64,000 bases of DNA from Brooklawnia sp032229645 (GTDB lineage: Bacteria; Actinomycetota; Actinomycetes; Propionibacteriales; Propionibacteriaceae). Of the stretch, positions 18,249-27,232 are shown piece after piece (position 1 is the stretch's first letter; each line of letters opens with the position of its first letter). The notes below the pieces were generated by a model, which saw nothing but the letters and a program-made list of their open reading frames with translations, was not told the DNA's origin and did not search any database. The stretch spans positions 124,001 through 188,000 of the forward strand of contig CAVRLB010000002.1 in assembly GCA_963722295.1 (NCBI GenBank), written 5' to 3'. The position numbers and the translations under genes are program-made.

Positions 18249-19023
18249 GCTCGCCCCATGCCCGCAAGCGGGTTGCCAGCCCCACGATCCCGATGGCGAC
18301 CACGATCAGCACCAACGACAATGCCATGGCCAATTCGGAATCAGATTCACGCAGCAGGTAGATCTCCAGCGGCAGGGTGCGGGTGGTGCCCTGCAGCGAG
18401 CCGGCGAAGGTCAACGTGGCGCCGAACTCGCCGAGCGAACGGGCGAACGCCAGTGCCGTGCCCGACGCCAGGGCGGGGCCGGCGATCGGCAGGGTGACCC
18501 GCCAGAAGACTCGGGACGGCGACGCCCCGAGGTTGCCGGCGACCCTCTCGTACTCGCCGCCCGAAGCGCGCAGCGCGCCTTCCAGCGAGACGACCAGGAA
18601 CGGCAGCGAAACGAAGGTTTGGGCCAAGATCACCGCGGTCGTCGTGAAGCCGATCTCGATGCCTATCGCCGACAGCGGAGCCCCGATCAGCCCGCGCCGT
18701 CCGAAGGTGACCAGCAGCGCGAGGCCTGCCACCACGGGCGGCAGAACCATCGGGACCGTCACCAGAGTGCGCGCTATCGTCGTCCAGGCACCGCGGCTGC
18801 GCGCCAGGATCAGCGCCGTCGGAACACCCAGGACGAGCACGATGCCCGTGGAGATCACACAGCTGACCAGGCTGAGCCGCAACGCATCCAATGAGCGGTC
18901 GGATGCCAGCAGCCCCGGCAGCCGCTGCCAGGGCACGCGGGTCAGCATGCCCAGCAGCGGAACCGCCAGCAGGGCGAGGCCGCCGCAGAACGGCAGCCAC
19001 GCCCAGCGGGGGAATCGGTTCAT
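18241..19023 (-). CDS. modB: Molybdate ABC transporter permease
   Basis: 260 aa from the ATG at 19023, which overlaps the modA stop as ATGA (upstream in-frame codons belong to modA's region). Five to six membrane helices and the EAA loop GALRASGGEYERVAGNLGAS, followed by ALAFARSLGEFGATLTFAGS, typical of ModB/CysT-type permeases. Forms the membrane channel with ModC. Confidence 0.93.
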   Translation of the reverse strand: MNRFPRWAWLPFCGGLALLAVPLLGMLTRVPWQRLPGLLASDRSLDALRLSLVSCVISTGIVLVLGVPTALILARSRGAWTTIARTLVTVPMVLPPVVAGLALLVTFGRRGLIGAPLSAIGIEIGFTTTAVILAQTFVSLPFLVVSLEGALRASGGEYERVAGNLGASPSRVFWRVTLPIAGPALASGTALAFARSLGEFGATLTFAGSLQGTTRTLPLEIYLLRESDSELAMALSLVLIVVAIGIVGLATRLRAWGEHA

Positions 19024-19790
19024 GCAGCAGGACCGAAGCCGTACTCGGCGAGCTTCGCCGTGCCGGTGGCGGAGGCGATGGCCGCGATGAACTGGTCGGC
19101 ACCTGAAGCATCGGGAGCACCCTGAACCTTGGCGATCCAATAGGTGTTCGGGTCGTCCTTTGCGCCAGGCACGTCGAAGACCTTGACCTTGTCACCCGCA
19201 CTGGCGGCGTCGGTGGCGTAAACGAGACCGGCGTCGGCCTCACCCGCGGTGACCTTGCCCAGCACATCGGTGACCTTGGACTCCTCGGAGACCGGGTTCA
19301 GCGTGATGTTGTTCGCCTCGGCCACCTTCACGGTCGCGGCGCCACAGGGCACATCCGGGGCGCAGATGACGAGCTTCTTGCCATCCAGCGACGAGTCGAA
19401 TCCGGTGATCTCACCGGGGTTGTCCGCCGGGGTGACCAGGACGAGGTAGTTGGTCGCGAACATCAGCGGATCGCCGTCGATCAACCCCTCGGATACCGCG
19501 CGGTCCATGTTCTTCTTGTCCGCCGAGGCGAACACGTCGGCCGGCGCACCGCCTTGGAGCTGATCCACCAGACCCGACGATCCATCGAACGAATACTTCG
19601 CGGATGCGATCTCCGGGAAGACCTTGTTGAGCGAGGCCGCCGCGAAGACGATCACGTTTTCGGTGGCGGCCGGCGCCGAGGAGACGGCGGCCGAGGCACT
19701 ATCACTGCTGGCAGGAGTCGAAGCCGAGCCTCCGCTGCTGCACGCGGTCAGCAGCAGAGCAGCCGCCAGGGCTGTTACTAGACGTTTCAT
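19020..19790 (-). CDS. modA: Molybdate-binding lipoprotein
   Basis: 256 aa from the ATG at 19790 (AAGGAC Shine-Dalgarno). A signal peptide with lipobox LTAC/S at ~18-21 is followed by a Ser/Ala linker and the ModA fold: VIVFAAASLNKVF at the start, SSGLVDQLQGGAPADVFASAD, and ADAGLVYATDA near the C-terminus. Captures molybdate outside the membrane and hands it to ModBC. Confidence 0.95.
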   Translation of the reverse strand: MKRLVTALAAALLLTACSSGGSASTPASSDSASAAVSSAPAATENVIVFAAASLNKVFPEIASAKYSFDGSSGLVDQLQGGAPADVFASADKKNMDRAVSEGLIDGDPLMFATNYLVLVTPADNPGEITGFDSSLDGKKLVICAPDVPCGAATVKVAEANNITLNPVSEESKVTDVLGKVTAGEADAGLVYATDAASAGDKVKVFDVPGAKDDPNTYWIAKVQGAPDASGADQFIAAIASATGTAKLAEYGFGPAA

Positions 19791-20191
19791 GAGCGTGGTC
19801 CTTCCAGGGTCACGTTGGTTGCTTTGACTACGGCGGTGGCGATGGAGCCGGGCTCCAATCCGAGTTCTCGGACTGCCTCCGTCGAGATGAGGGAGACGAC
19901 CTTGAAACGCCCGCACTGCAATTCGACCTGGCTCATCACCTGATCGCTCACCACCCGGGTCACCAGACCGGTGAAGTGGTTGCGGGCGGATCGGCGGCCA
20001 ACGCCGTCGTCCAAGGTATCGAGAGAATCGTCTGCCAGTTCTTGGGCCAGGGCCGCCAACTCGGCTCCGTCAACAACCTGGCGACCGTCTTCGGTGCTGG
20101 CGCTCAGGCGCCCCTTGTCGATCCAACGGCGGATGGTGTCGTCGCTCACCCCGAGTAAGGCACTCGCGGCGGCGATCCGTACATGCGTCAT
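19787..20191 (-). CDS. MerR-like HTH protein with molybdate-binding Mop (TOBE) domain
   Basis: 134 aa from ATG 20191 (a TTG two codons earlier is possible). Residues ~1-55 are a short excisionase/MerR-type helix-turn-helix (ASALLGVSDDTIRRWIDKGRL) and ~70-134 a single Mop domain (NHFTGLVTRVVSDQVMSQVELQCG ... GSIATAVVKATNVTLE). It overlaps modA by 4 bp, so it heads the mod operon. Likely a molybdate-responsive regulator or storage protein; it replaces ModE, of which there is no trace here. Confidence 0.82.
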   Translation of the reverse strand: MTHVRIAAASALLGVSDDTIRRWIDKGRLSASTEDGRQVVDGAELAALAQELADDSLDTLDDGVGRRSARNHFTGLVTRVVSDQVMSQVELQCGRFKVVSLISTEAVRELGLEPGSIATAVVKATNVTLEGPRS

Positions 20192-20267
20192 GGCCAAGAG
20201 ATTAGACCCGCATTCGCGGTTTATCCGAATTGTTCGGATTTTCTCGTCGGACGACTAAGCTGCACCC

Positions 20268-20783
20268 ATGGGCTACCTCGCCACCGTGATTACCTGCTCC
20301 GATCGCGCCGCCGCTGACATCTATGAGGACCGCTCCGGACCGGTGCTCCGCGATGGATTGGCCGCGCTGGGATTCTCGGTGACCGAACCGGTGATCCTGC
20401 CCGACGACCAAGCCGAGATCGCCGCGGCCATCGTCGCTGCCGTGGCGGGCGGCTCCCGGATCGTGCTGACCACCGGCGGCACCGGGGTCGGCCCCAGAGA
20501 CCTGACCGTCGAGGCGACCGGCCCGCTGCTGGCATTTGAACTTCCCGGGATCGCTGAGGCGGTACGCGCCGCGGGTGCTGCGAAGACCCCGTTGTCGGTT
20601 CTGTCACGTGGCCTGGCCGGAGTGATCGACCGGGGCGGACCAAGGGCGTTCGTCTTCAACGCACCCGGTTCACGGGGCGGGGCGCGCGATGCGCTGGCCG
20701 TGCTATCGCCACTGTTGACCCACATCGTCGGGCAGTTGGACGGCGCCGACCATGACCTCCACCGCGCCGCCAGCGCCTCGTAG
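20268..20783 (+). CDS. mog: Molybdopterin adenylyltransferase (MogA/MoaB family)
   Basis: 171 aa. MoCF-biosynthesis fold with VITCSDRAAADIYEDRSGPVL at the start, the pterin-binding TTGGTGVGPRDLTVEAT motif and PGSRGGARDAL near the end. Activates molybdopterin by adenylation before metal insertion by MoeA. The only plus-strand gene of the molybdenum cofactor set; it faces moaC with 16 bp between the two stops and is divergent from the mod operon. Confidence 0.92.
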   Translation: MGYLATVITCSDRAAADIYEDRSGPVLRDGLAALGFSVTEPVILPDDQAEIAAAIVAAVAGGSRIVLTTGGTGVGPRDLTVEATGPLLAFELPGIAEAVRAAGAAKTPLSVLSRGLAGVIDRGGPRAFVFNAPGSRGGARDALAVLSPLLTHIVGQLDGADHDLHRAASAS

Positions 20784-20799
20784 CGGTCGGCTGCCGGAC

Positions 20800-21276
20800 T
20801 CAGTCTTCCGGACGAACCCACTCGCCGGACCGGCCGCCGGACTTCGCTGTCACCCGGGCGTGCCGGATTTCCACCGAGCGGTCGACGCCCTTGACCATGT
20901 CCACCACCGCCAAGGCGGCGACGGTGACCGCAGTGAGTGCTTCCATCTCGACTCCGGTGCGGTCGGCCGTGCGCACGGTCGCAGTGATCGCGATGCCATC
21001 GTCGGTGATCTCCAGATCGACCACGACACCGTGCACGCCGATGGTGTGGGCCAGCGGAAGCAGGTCGGGCACCTTCTTGGCGGCGGCGATTCCCGCCACT
21101 CGGGCGACCGCCAGCACATCACCCTTCGGCACGGTTCGCTCGCGCAGCGCGGCGACGATGGCCGGCGAACAACCGACGTAGGCCTCGGCGCTCGCCGTGC
21201 GGACGGTCGGGGTCTTGCCGCTGACGTCCACCATCCGCGCGTGCCCGGCACCGTCCAGATGCGTGAATTCGGTCAT
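20800..21276 (-). CDS. moaC: Cyclic pyranopterin monophosphate synthase
   Basis: 158 aa from the ATG at 21276 (GAGGACGAG upstream). MoaC hallmarks: THLDGAGHARMVDVSGK, the KKVPDLLPLAHTIGVHG substrate loop and GVEMEALTAVTVAALAVVDMVKG with catalytic Asp and Lys. With MoaA it converts GTP to cPMP. Last gene of the long minus-strand operon, 16 bp after moeA. Confidence 0.95.
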   Translation of the reverse strand: MTEFTHLDGAGHARMVDVSGKTPTVRTASAEAYVGCSPAIVAALRERTVPKGDVLAVARVAGIAAAKKVPDLLPLAHTIGVHGVVVDLEITDDGIAITATVRTADRTGVEMEALTAVTVAALAVVDMVKGVDRSVEIRHARVTAKSGGRSGEWVRPED

Positions 21277-21292
21277 GTCTCGTCCTCGCCCG

Positions 21293-22501
21293 TCATGAGG
21301 TGCGGTGCACCACCAGTTCGTCGCCGGGCTCCACCCGCTCGGTCTGCGCCGGCACGACGGCAAGCCCATCGGCCAGCGCCAGGGACGCGACCAGATGCGA
21401 ACCCGAACCCAGCCGGTGCACGGGCACGATGCCATCGGCCCGGATGGCCACCGGTATGAATTGTCGCCGGCCCGGCGGGCAACTCCACCCTTCCAGCGCC
21501 GACAGCCGCTGCTGCGGCCAGTCGCCCGGCCATCCCCCCAGCTTCGCGAGCAGCGGCCGCGCGAAGATCCAGGCAGACACGAAGACGCTCACCGGGTTGC
21601 CGGGAAGTCCCAACAGGGGAACCAGGCGTCCGTCGGGGGACGACACCAATCCGCTGGCCTGCGGTTTACCCGGTTGCATCGCGACCTTATCGAAGCGCAC
21701 CTCACCTTCGACCACCTGCCGGACGACCTCGAACGCACCCACCGATACTCCGCCGGTGGTCAGCACCAGATCGGCGGTCAGCGCCTCACGGAGCACCGCG
21801 CGGAAGCTGTCCGGATCGTCGTCGACCGCCTGAGCGAGGACAACATCGGCTCCCCAGCCCCGGCAGAGCCCTGCCAGCAGCACCGAGTTCGAATCGGGGA
21901 TCTGGCCACATCCGAGCGCCTCGCCCGGTGCCACCAATTCGGAGCCGGTGGCGAGCACCGCGACCCTGGGACGACGGGTCAGCGGCACGCTCGCATAGCC
22001 CAAGGACGCGGCCGATGACGCTGCCGCAGGCGTCCACCGCAGGCCGGCAGGCAGCACGAGATCACCGACTCCGGCGTCCTCCCCCGCGCGGCGCACGTTG
22101 CGCCCGGCAGGTACCGCCTCGGCGATGCGAACCACTGCCGGAAGCGCGGCAGCCCCGGTCGGTTGGTCGGTGAGTTCTACCGGGACGACACAATCGGCGC
22201 CAGGCGGCAGCGGAGCCCCGGTCATGATGCGGGCTGCCTGGCCGGGATGCAGTTCTGGGATGGTTCGGACTCCCGCCGGAATGTCTGCCACGACCGGCAG
22301 CGTCACCGGGGCGCAGGCGACATCTTGTGAGCGCACCGCGAAGCCGTCCATCGCCGAATTCGTGAATGGCGGCACGGGGACCCGGGCGGTGATCGCGGTC
22401 GACAGGATCTGCCCGACACCCTCGCCGATGGGTGTGTCCGCGGACGGCAGCTGCTCAGCGAGGCTGAGCACCCGCTCCAGGTATTGCTCCACGGTCAGCA
22501 T
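21293..22501 (-). CDS. moeA: Molybdopterin molybdenumtransferase
   Basis: 402 aa from the ATG at 22501, overlapping moeB by 7 bp (GGAGGG Shine-Dalgarno). MoeA motifs: PPFTNSAMDGFAVRS, AARIMTGAPLPPGADCVVPVE, RRAGEDAGVGD, TTGGVSVGAFEVV and LLGLPGNPVSVFV, with a C-terminal domain IV. Inserts molybdate into adenylated molybdopterin made by MogA. Confidence 0.95.
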   Translation of the reverse strand: MLTVEQYLERVLSLAEQLPSADTPIGEGVGQILSTAITARVPVPPFTNSAMDGFAVRSQDVACAPVTLPVVADIPAGVRTIPELHPGQAARIMTGAPLPPGADCVVPVELTDQPTGAAALPAVVRIAEAVPAGRNVRRAGEDAGVGDLVLPAGLRWTPAAASSAASLGYASVPLTRRPRVAVLATGSELVAPGEALGCGQIPDSNSVLLAGLCRGWGADVVLAQAVDDDPDSFRAVLREALTADLVLTTGGVSVGAFEVVRQVVEGEVRFDKVAMQPGKPQASGLVSSPDGRLVPLLGLPGNPVSVFVSAWIFARPLLAKLGGWPGDWPQQRLSALEGWSCPPGRRQFIPVAIRADGIVPVHRLGSGSHLVASLALADGLAVVPAQTERVEPGDELVVHRTS

Positions 22502-23256
22502 CCCAGCCCTCCTTGCCGCGCCTTGCGCAGTGGCAGTACAGACCAGCGGGCGCTGGCCGCGTCCAACACCATGACCCGCCCGACCAGCGGCTCGCCGAAG
22601 CCTGCCAGCAGTTTGATCGCCTCTGTCGCCTGCAACGCCCCGATCTGACCGACCATTGCCCCGAGCACACCGATCTGGGTGGCCAGCGGGTACTGCCCGG
22701 TGATCGGCTCGTCCGGAAAGAGATCGCGCAGATAGAGCTTGTCGCCGTGGGCGTCGGGCACCCCGAAGATCGAGCATTGGCCTTGCATGCCCACCGCGGA
22801 CGCCCAGATCAGCCGCGCATCCGTGGCTTGCGCCGCGTCCGAGAGCAGGAACTTCGCCCCGAAGGTATCGGTGCAGTCCAGCACCAGGTCATAGCCCGGA
22901 AAGAGCTCCCTGGCCCGCCGCGCGGTCAGATACTCCGGGAATCGCTCCACCTCGATCCCGGGGTTGATCGCCTGCAGGCGCTCCGCTGCGGAATCGGCCT
23001 TGTTTCGTCCGAGTTCGGTGTGCAGCACCTGTCGCTGCATGTTCTTCAGTTCGACGGCGTCGCCATCGACGATCCCGATCCGTCCGACGCCGGCAGCGGC
23101 CAGATAGGGCAACGCAGCAGACCCCAGCCCACCGGCGCCGATCACCAGCACCGACGATGCCAGCAGCCGCTGCTGACCCTCGATCCCGATACCTGCCACC
23201 GAGATATTGCGCGTGTAGCGCTCCTGCTGCTCGGGATTCAAGGACACTGCGACCAC
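22495..23256 (-). CDS. moeB: MoeB/ThiF-type adenylyltransferase
   Basis: 253 aa from a GTG at 23256 (a GTG four codons later is possible). E1-like fold with VIGAGGLGSAALPYLAAAGVG (nucleotide loop), DGDAVELKNMQRQVL and DCTDTFGAKFLLSDAA. It would adenylate the C-terminal Gly-Gly of MoaD. Unlike E. coli MoeB, no CxxC pairs for the structural zinc are visible (only three Cys, one at the last residue), and there is no rhodanese domain as in MoeZ. Overlaps moaE by 19 bp. Confidence 0.88.
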   Translation of the reverse strand: MVAVSLNPEQQERYTRNISVAGIGIEGQQRLLASSVLVIGAGGLGSAALPYLAAAGVGRIGIVDGDAVELKNMQRQVLHTELGRNKADSAAERLQAINPGIEVERFPEYLTARRARELFPGYDLVLDCTDTFGAKFLLSDAAQATDARLIWASAVGMQGQCSIFGVPDAHGDKLYLRDLFPDEPITGQYPLATQIGVLGAMVGQIGALQATEAIKLLAGFGEPLVGRVMVLDAASARWSVLPLRKARQGGLGC

Positions 23257-23678
23257 TCATATCCACCATCGGCCAGGTACTGCCGTTTCCAGATCGGCAC
23301 GGCCTGTTTGACCCGGTCCACCAGGTCGGCCACGCAGTCGAGTGCCTCCCGCCGGTGGGACGCTGCCACCCCGACGAACAGCGCCACTCCCCCGATGTCC
23401 AGATAGCCGACGCGGTGCTGCACCGCGATCACATGCACGCCCGCACGTCCGGCGAACTCGGCCATCACTGATTCCAGCACCTCGGCGGCCGACGGATGCC
23501 CGATGTATTCGATGCCGGTCACCGCCACGCCGTGATCGTGGTCGCGGACGACTCCCTCGAAGGTGACCACAGCCCCCGCTCGGGCGTCCCCGACGGCTGC
23601 TCTCAACCCGGCGCAGTCGATCTCGGCGTCGGTCACACCGCTGATCAGCTTCACCTCTGCCAGCCTAATCTCCGGCAT
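23238..23678 (-). CDS. moaE: Molybdopterin synthase catalytic subunit
   Basis: 146 aa from ATG 23678, 4 nt after the narK stop. Motifs GAVVTFEGVVRDHDHG, EYIGHPSAAEVL, HRVGYLDIGGVALFVGVAASHR, and KQAVPIWKRQYLADG with catalytic Lys residues. Converts cPMP to molybdopterin using thiocarboxylated MoaD, whose gene lies 10 kb upstream in the same cluster and seems frame-broken. Confidence 0.95.
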   Translation of the reverse strand: MPEIRLAEVKLISGVTDAEIDCAGLRAAVGDARAGAVVTFEGVVRDHDHGVAVTGIEYIGHPSAAEVLESVMAEFAGRAGVHVIAVQHRVGYLDIGGVALFVGVAASHRREALDCVADLVDRVKQAVPIWKRQYLADGGYEWSQCP

Positions 23679-23682
23679 CGAA

Positions 23683-25071
23683 TCAGCTACGCTTCGGTGC
23701 ACCCTTGCGCGCATAGCGCCACCAGGTGATAACAATGCAGGCGACCGCCCAGACCGCACCGATCGTGTAGAAGGCGGTGGCGCTCATGACGGTCAAGCCG
23801 ACGCCGAAGAGGAACGGCCCGAATGCGGCGATCGCGCTCGTCCAGCCGATCACGCCTCCTGCTTGGCGGCGTTCGAAGATCATCGGCATCTGTTTGAAGG
23901 TGGACGCGTTTCCGATTCCGGCGAAGAGGAAGATGGCGAGCATGCCCCACAGGAATCGGGTGAATCCGCCCTGCAGCGTGGCTGCGCTGGACAGGTCGGG
24001 GACCAGTGCCGGGATGGTGAACAGGATCGAGCCGAAGATGCCGACTCCTGACACCAGGGTCCAGATGGCGCCGCCCATTCGGTCGGTCAGGGGCGAGAAG
24101 GCAACACGCGCGGCAGCACCGATGAGGGGGCCGAGGAAGACGTATTTCACGGGGTCCGGCAGTGAATAGCCCTCGACCAGAATCCTGGCGGTGGCCCCGG
24201 CACCCTCGACGATCTCGGTGTTTCCCGATCCGTAGAGGTTGATCATCAGCAGCCCGAACTGCGCAGACAGGCCGGAGAAGGTACCGAAGGTCATGATGTA
24301 GAGGACGGTTATCCACCAGGTGTCCTGGTTGCCGAAGATGTCGAATTGCTGCTTGATGCTCGCTTTGACCGGCACCGACTTCAGCACCAGATAGGCCCAG
24401 ATCGCGCCAACGACGATCAGCGGGATGTAGACCAGCGCGGAGTTCTGGTACCACACGATCACGGGCTGCTTGCCTGCGACAGCCATGGTCTGCGAGCCCA
24501 GGAGACCGAACATCCCGAAGGTGATCAGCCACGGTGTCAGCAGCTGCACCAGCGAGACACCGAAGTTGCCGATGCCGGCCTGCAGGCCGAGCGCGGTACC
24601 CTGCATGCGCTTCGGGAAGAAGTACGAGGTCGACGGCATGAACCCGGAGAACGCGCCGCCGCCGATGCCCGACAAGAAGGCCAACCCCATCAGCCGCCAG
24701 TAGGGGACGTCTGGGTTGGTGACCTCGAACCCCCAGCCGAGTACCGGCAGAATGAGGAGCAGCGTTGTCAGCGTGACCAGTTTGCGGGTGCCGATCTTGG
24801 GCGGCAGCACCATCCACACCAGCCGCAGCAGACCGCCGGACAGCCCCGGCATCGACGCCATCCAGTACAGCTGCGACTTGGTGAAGTTGTACCCAAGAGC
24901 AGTCAGCTTGGGGACGATCGCGCTCGGCAGAAACCACGCCACGAAGCACAACGTCAGCGAGAAAGTGGTGACGGTCAGGGTGCTCCAGGCGAGCTTCTTG
25001 TCCCACTTGGATTCGTCTTCGGGATCCCAGGAGACCAGCCAGTCTCCCTTGGTTTCAAGTGTGGTACTCAT
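23683..25071 (-). CDS. narK: NarK-type nitrate/nitrite transporter, second type
   Basis: 462 aa from ATG 25071 (overlaps the preceding narK as ATGA); the longer open frame upstream is out-of-frame sequence of that gene. Twelve membrane helices; signatures LGYNFTKSQLYWMASMPGLSGG, FLSGIGGGAFSGFMPSTSYFFPK and GLQAGIGNFGVSLVQLLTPW. This is the larger NarK2/NarU-like class (nitrate/nitrite exchange), distinct from the shorter porter encoded just upstream. The pair mirrors fused NarK1-NarK2 proteins of some proteobacteria. Confidence 0.92.
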   Translation of the reverse strand: MSTTLETKGDWLVSWDPEDESKWDKKLAWSTLTVTTFSLTLCFVAWFLPSAIVPKLTALGYNFTKSQLYWMASMPGLSGGLLRLVWMVLPPKIGTRKLVTLTTLLLILPVLGWGFEVTNPDVPYWRLMGLAFLSGIGGGAFSGFMPSTSYFFPKRMQGTALGLQAGIGNFGVSLVQLLTPWLITFGMFGLLGSQTMAVAGKQPVIVWYQNSALVYIPLIVVGAIWAYLVLKSVPVKASIKQQFDIFGNQDTWWITVLYIMTFGTFSGLSAQFGLLMINLYGSGNTEIVEGAGATARILVEGYSLPDPVKYVFLGPLIGAAARVAFSPLTDRMGGAIWTLVSGVGIFGSILFTIPALVPDLSSAATLQGGFTRFLWGMLAIFLFAGIGNASTFKQMPMIFERRQAGGVIGWTSAIAAFGPFLFGVGLTVMSATAFYTIGAVWAVACIVITWWRYARKGAPKRS

Positions 25072-26411
25072 GCGTGGCTCTCCTCCAGCGGACGCTCGAT
25101 GCTGCCTGCCAGTTCTGGCGACTCGTCGTGCAGCATCTTGACGATGGTGACGTGCATCCAGGTGGCGCAGATCGCCACCAGGATGAAGATGCAGAAGAAT
25201 GTGCTGCTCGGGAATCCCGACCAGACCTTGGTGTAGGCGAACAGCGGAGGCAGGAAGAACCCGCCGAGGCCGCCGAGCATGCCGACCAGACCGCCGACCG
25301 AACCGACGTTCTCGGGAAAGTACTCCGGAATGTGCTTGAAGACGGCGGCCTTGCCGAAGCCCATCGCACAGCCGAGCAGGAAGACCAGGATCGCGAACCA
25401 GACCAGGTGGATCTGGTAGTTCAGGTGCGCGGTCTGCGTGCCATCGGGGTGGACGACGGTGATATAGCCGTTCGGCATCATCAAGATGCCGCTGGTGAGC
25501 AGCATCAGCCCGAAGGTGAAGTACATCACCCGCCGGGCCCCCAATCGGTCGCTCAGCCAGCCGCCGACCGGGCGCAGCAGCGAGGCCGGGAAGATGAAGG
25601 TTGCGGTCAATAGGCCGGCGGCCGTGAGGCTCAGGCCGAAATTGTCGACGTAGTACTTCGGGAGCCACGACGACAGCGCGACGTAGGCGCCGAAGACGGC
25701 GACGTAGTAGAGGCTGAAGCGCCAGACCCGCACGTTGCTGAGCGGTGCCAGCATCTCGGAGACCGGGCGGGAGGTGCCGGGCGCCCGGTCGATGCGCGGC
25801 ACGATCAGCCAGGTGGCGATACCTGCGGCGACCAGCAGCACCGCGTAGATAACCGGAATCAGCCGCCAGCCACCCTGGATACCCAGGAAGTAGGTGCTGC
25901 CGGCGGTGGCGGCGATCAGCGGCGGGCCGATGAACTTGGTGACCGAGGCGCCAACATTGCCCGCGCCGAAGACACCCAGCGCCAAACCCTGCCGGTCCTT
26001 GCCGAACCAGGCAGAGTTCCAGGCGGTGCCAACCGAGAAGAGGTTTCCGGCGAATCCCACCAAGAAGGCGAGTAATAACAGCCAGTGGTAGCTGTTCGTG
26101 AAGCTCACCAAGAAGGCGGGAATCGCCGAGGCGAAGAGCAGAAAGAGCGTGACCTTGCGTCCACCGATGCGGTCGGCGAGGATGCCCGCCGGCAGCCGCC
26201 ACATCGAGCCGTTCAGCACAGCAACTGCGGAGATCCAGGACAGCTGCTGGTCGCTGATCCCGAACTCTTTCTGGATCGGGATGCCGAGGATGCCGAACAT
26301 CATCCACACCGCGAACATCAGCGTGAAGGCGATGGTGGACATCGTCATCACACGTCCTGCGCCGGTCGCGGTTTCGTGCGCGGGCGGGACCTCGATGAGG
26401 TGCTTACTCAA
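25068..26411 (-). CDS. narK: NarK-type nitrate porter, first type (paralogue of the gene at 10754)
   Basis: About 447 aa. I prefer the TTG at 26411 (AGAAGG, 8 nt upstream) to the TTG at 26450, which lacks a ribosome site and overlaps narI; the same arrangement is conserved in the paralogue at 10754-12043. Twelve helices, GTAWNSAWFGKDRQGLALGVFGAGNVGASVTKF, and a loop insert NGYITVVHPDGTQTAHLNYQ (near residue 285) missing from the paralogue. Likely proton-coupled nitrate uptake for NarG; sits directly after narI. Confidence 0.9.
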   Translation of the reverse strand: MSKHLIEVPPAHETATGAGRVMTMSTIAFTLMFAVWMMFGILGIPIQKEFGISDQQLSWISAVAVLNGSMWRLPAGILADRIGGRKVTLFLLFASAIPAFLVSFTNSYHWLLLLAFLVGFAGNLFSVGTAWNSAWFGKDRQGLALGVFGAGNVGASVTKFIGPPLIAATAGSTYFLGIQGGWRLIPVIYAVLLVAAGIATWLIVPRIDRAPGTSRPVSEMLAPLSNVRVWRFSLYYVAVFGAYVALSSWLPKYYVDNFGLSLTAAGLLTATFIFPASLLRPVGGWLSDRLGARRVMYFTFGLMLLTSGILMMPNGYITVVHPDGTQTAHLNYQIHLVWFAILVFLLGCAMGFGKAAVFKHIPEYFPENVGSVGGLVGMLGGLGGFFLPPLFAYTKVWSGFPSSTFFCIFILVAICATWMHVTIVKMLHDESPELAGSIERPLEESHA

Positions 26412-26446
26412 CGTGATTGCCTTCTTCTCGTCCGGATCGGCCCGCG

Positions 26447-27205
26447 TCAACGGCGGCCGGGCTGGTTGTCAGGAGTCCCCACCGGATCCCATCCGCGGCC
26501 CCGGGAGGTGCGCGAGGAGGTCTTCACCGCATCACGGGAGCGATAGACGATGTAGGGCCGGAAGAGGTAGTGCAGTGGTGCTGAGAATGCGTGCACCAGG
26601 CGCGTGAAGGGGATCATCGCAAACAGGGTCAGGCCCATCAGCACATGCACTTTGAACTGCCAGGTCGCGGCCTGCATTGCCTCGACGTCGGGCTGCAGGA
26701 TGAGCAGCGAGCGGAACCAGACCGAGACGGTTTCCCGGTAGTTGTGCTCGGCGCCGGTCGGCGTGGTGTCCCCGGTCAGCGTCGCCACCATGCCCATCCC
26801 GATCACGGTGGCGAGCACCAGATACATGACCTTGTCGTTGACCGTGGTAGCGCGGAAGATCGCTCCGGTGGTGCGGCGCCGCCAGATCAACAGCGCGAGC
26901 CCGACGATCAGGCCGATGCCCGCCAGGCCGCCGCCGTAGAAGGCGCCCAGGTGGTACATGTGCTGGTCGAGCCCGATCCAGTCGGTGAGCGCCTTCGGAA
27001 TCAAGAGACCGACGAGATGGCCCATCAGTACCGCGAGCAGGGCGAAATGGAAGAGCGGTGAGGCGATCTTGAGCAGCTTGGACTCGTAGAGCTGCGAGCT
27101 GCGGGTCGTCCAGCCGAACTGGTCATAGCGGTAGCGCCACCACAGTCCGCCGACCAACACGAGCGCGACGATATAGGGCAGCACGCCCCAGATCAGGAAC
27201 GCCAT
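26447..27205 (-). CDS. narI: Respiratory nitrate reductase gamma (cytochrome b) subunit
   Basis: 252 aa with five membrane helices and the four heme b histidines expected in NarI: PLFHFALLAVLMGHLVG near residues 50-65 and FKVHVLMGLTLFAMIPFTRLVHAFSAPL near 185-205. Oxidises menaquinol and passes electrons to NarH. Stop lies 28 bp before the preferred narK start. Confidence 0.96.
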   Translation of the reverse strand: MAFLIWGVLPYIVALVLVGGLWWRYRYDQFGWTTRSSQLYESKLLKIASPLFHFALLAVLMGHLVGLLIPKALTDWIGLDQHMYHLGAFYGGGLAGIGLIVGLALLIWRRRTTGAIFRATTVNDKVMYLVLATVIGMGMVATLTGDTTPTGAEHNYRETVSVWFRSLLILQPDVEAMQAATWQFKVHVLMGLTLFAMIPFTRLVHAFSAPLHYLFRPYIVYRSRDAVKTSSRTSRGRGWDPVGTPDNQPGRR

Positions 27206-27232
27206 GAGAACTCCTCAAGCAATCGATGGATG

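Noticed and set aside
23683..26307. 874-codon open frame suggesting a fused NarK1-NarK2
   Set aside because: Only the last 462 codons are a transporter; the upstream part is an out-of-frame reading of the other narK. The two genes overlap as ATGA, so they are separate.
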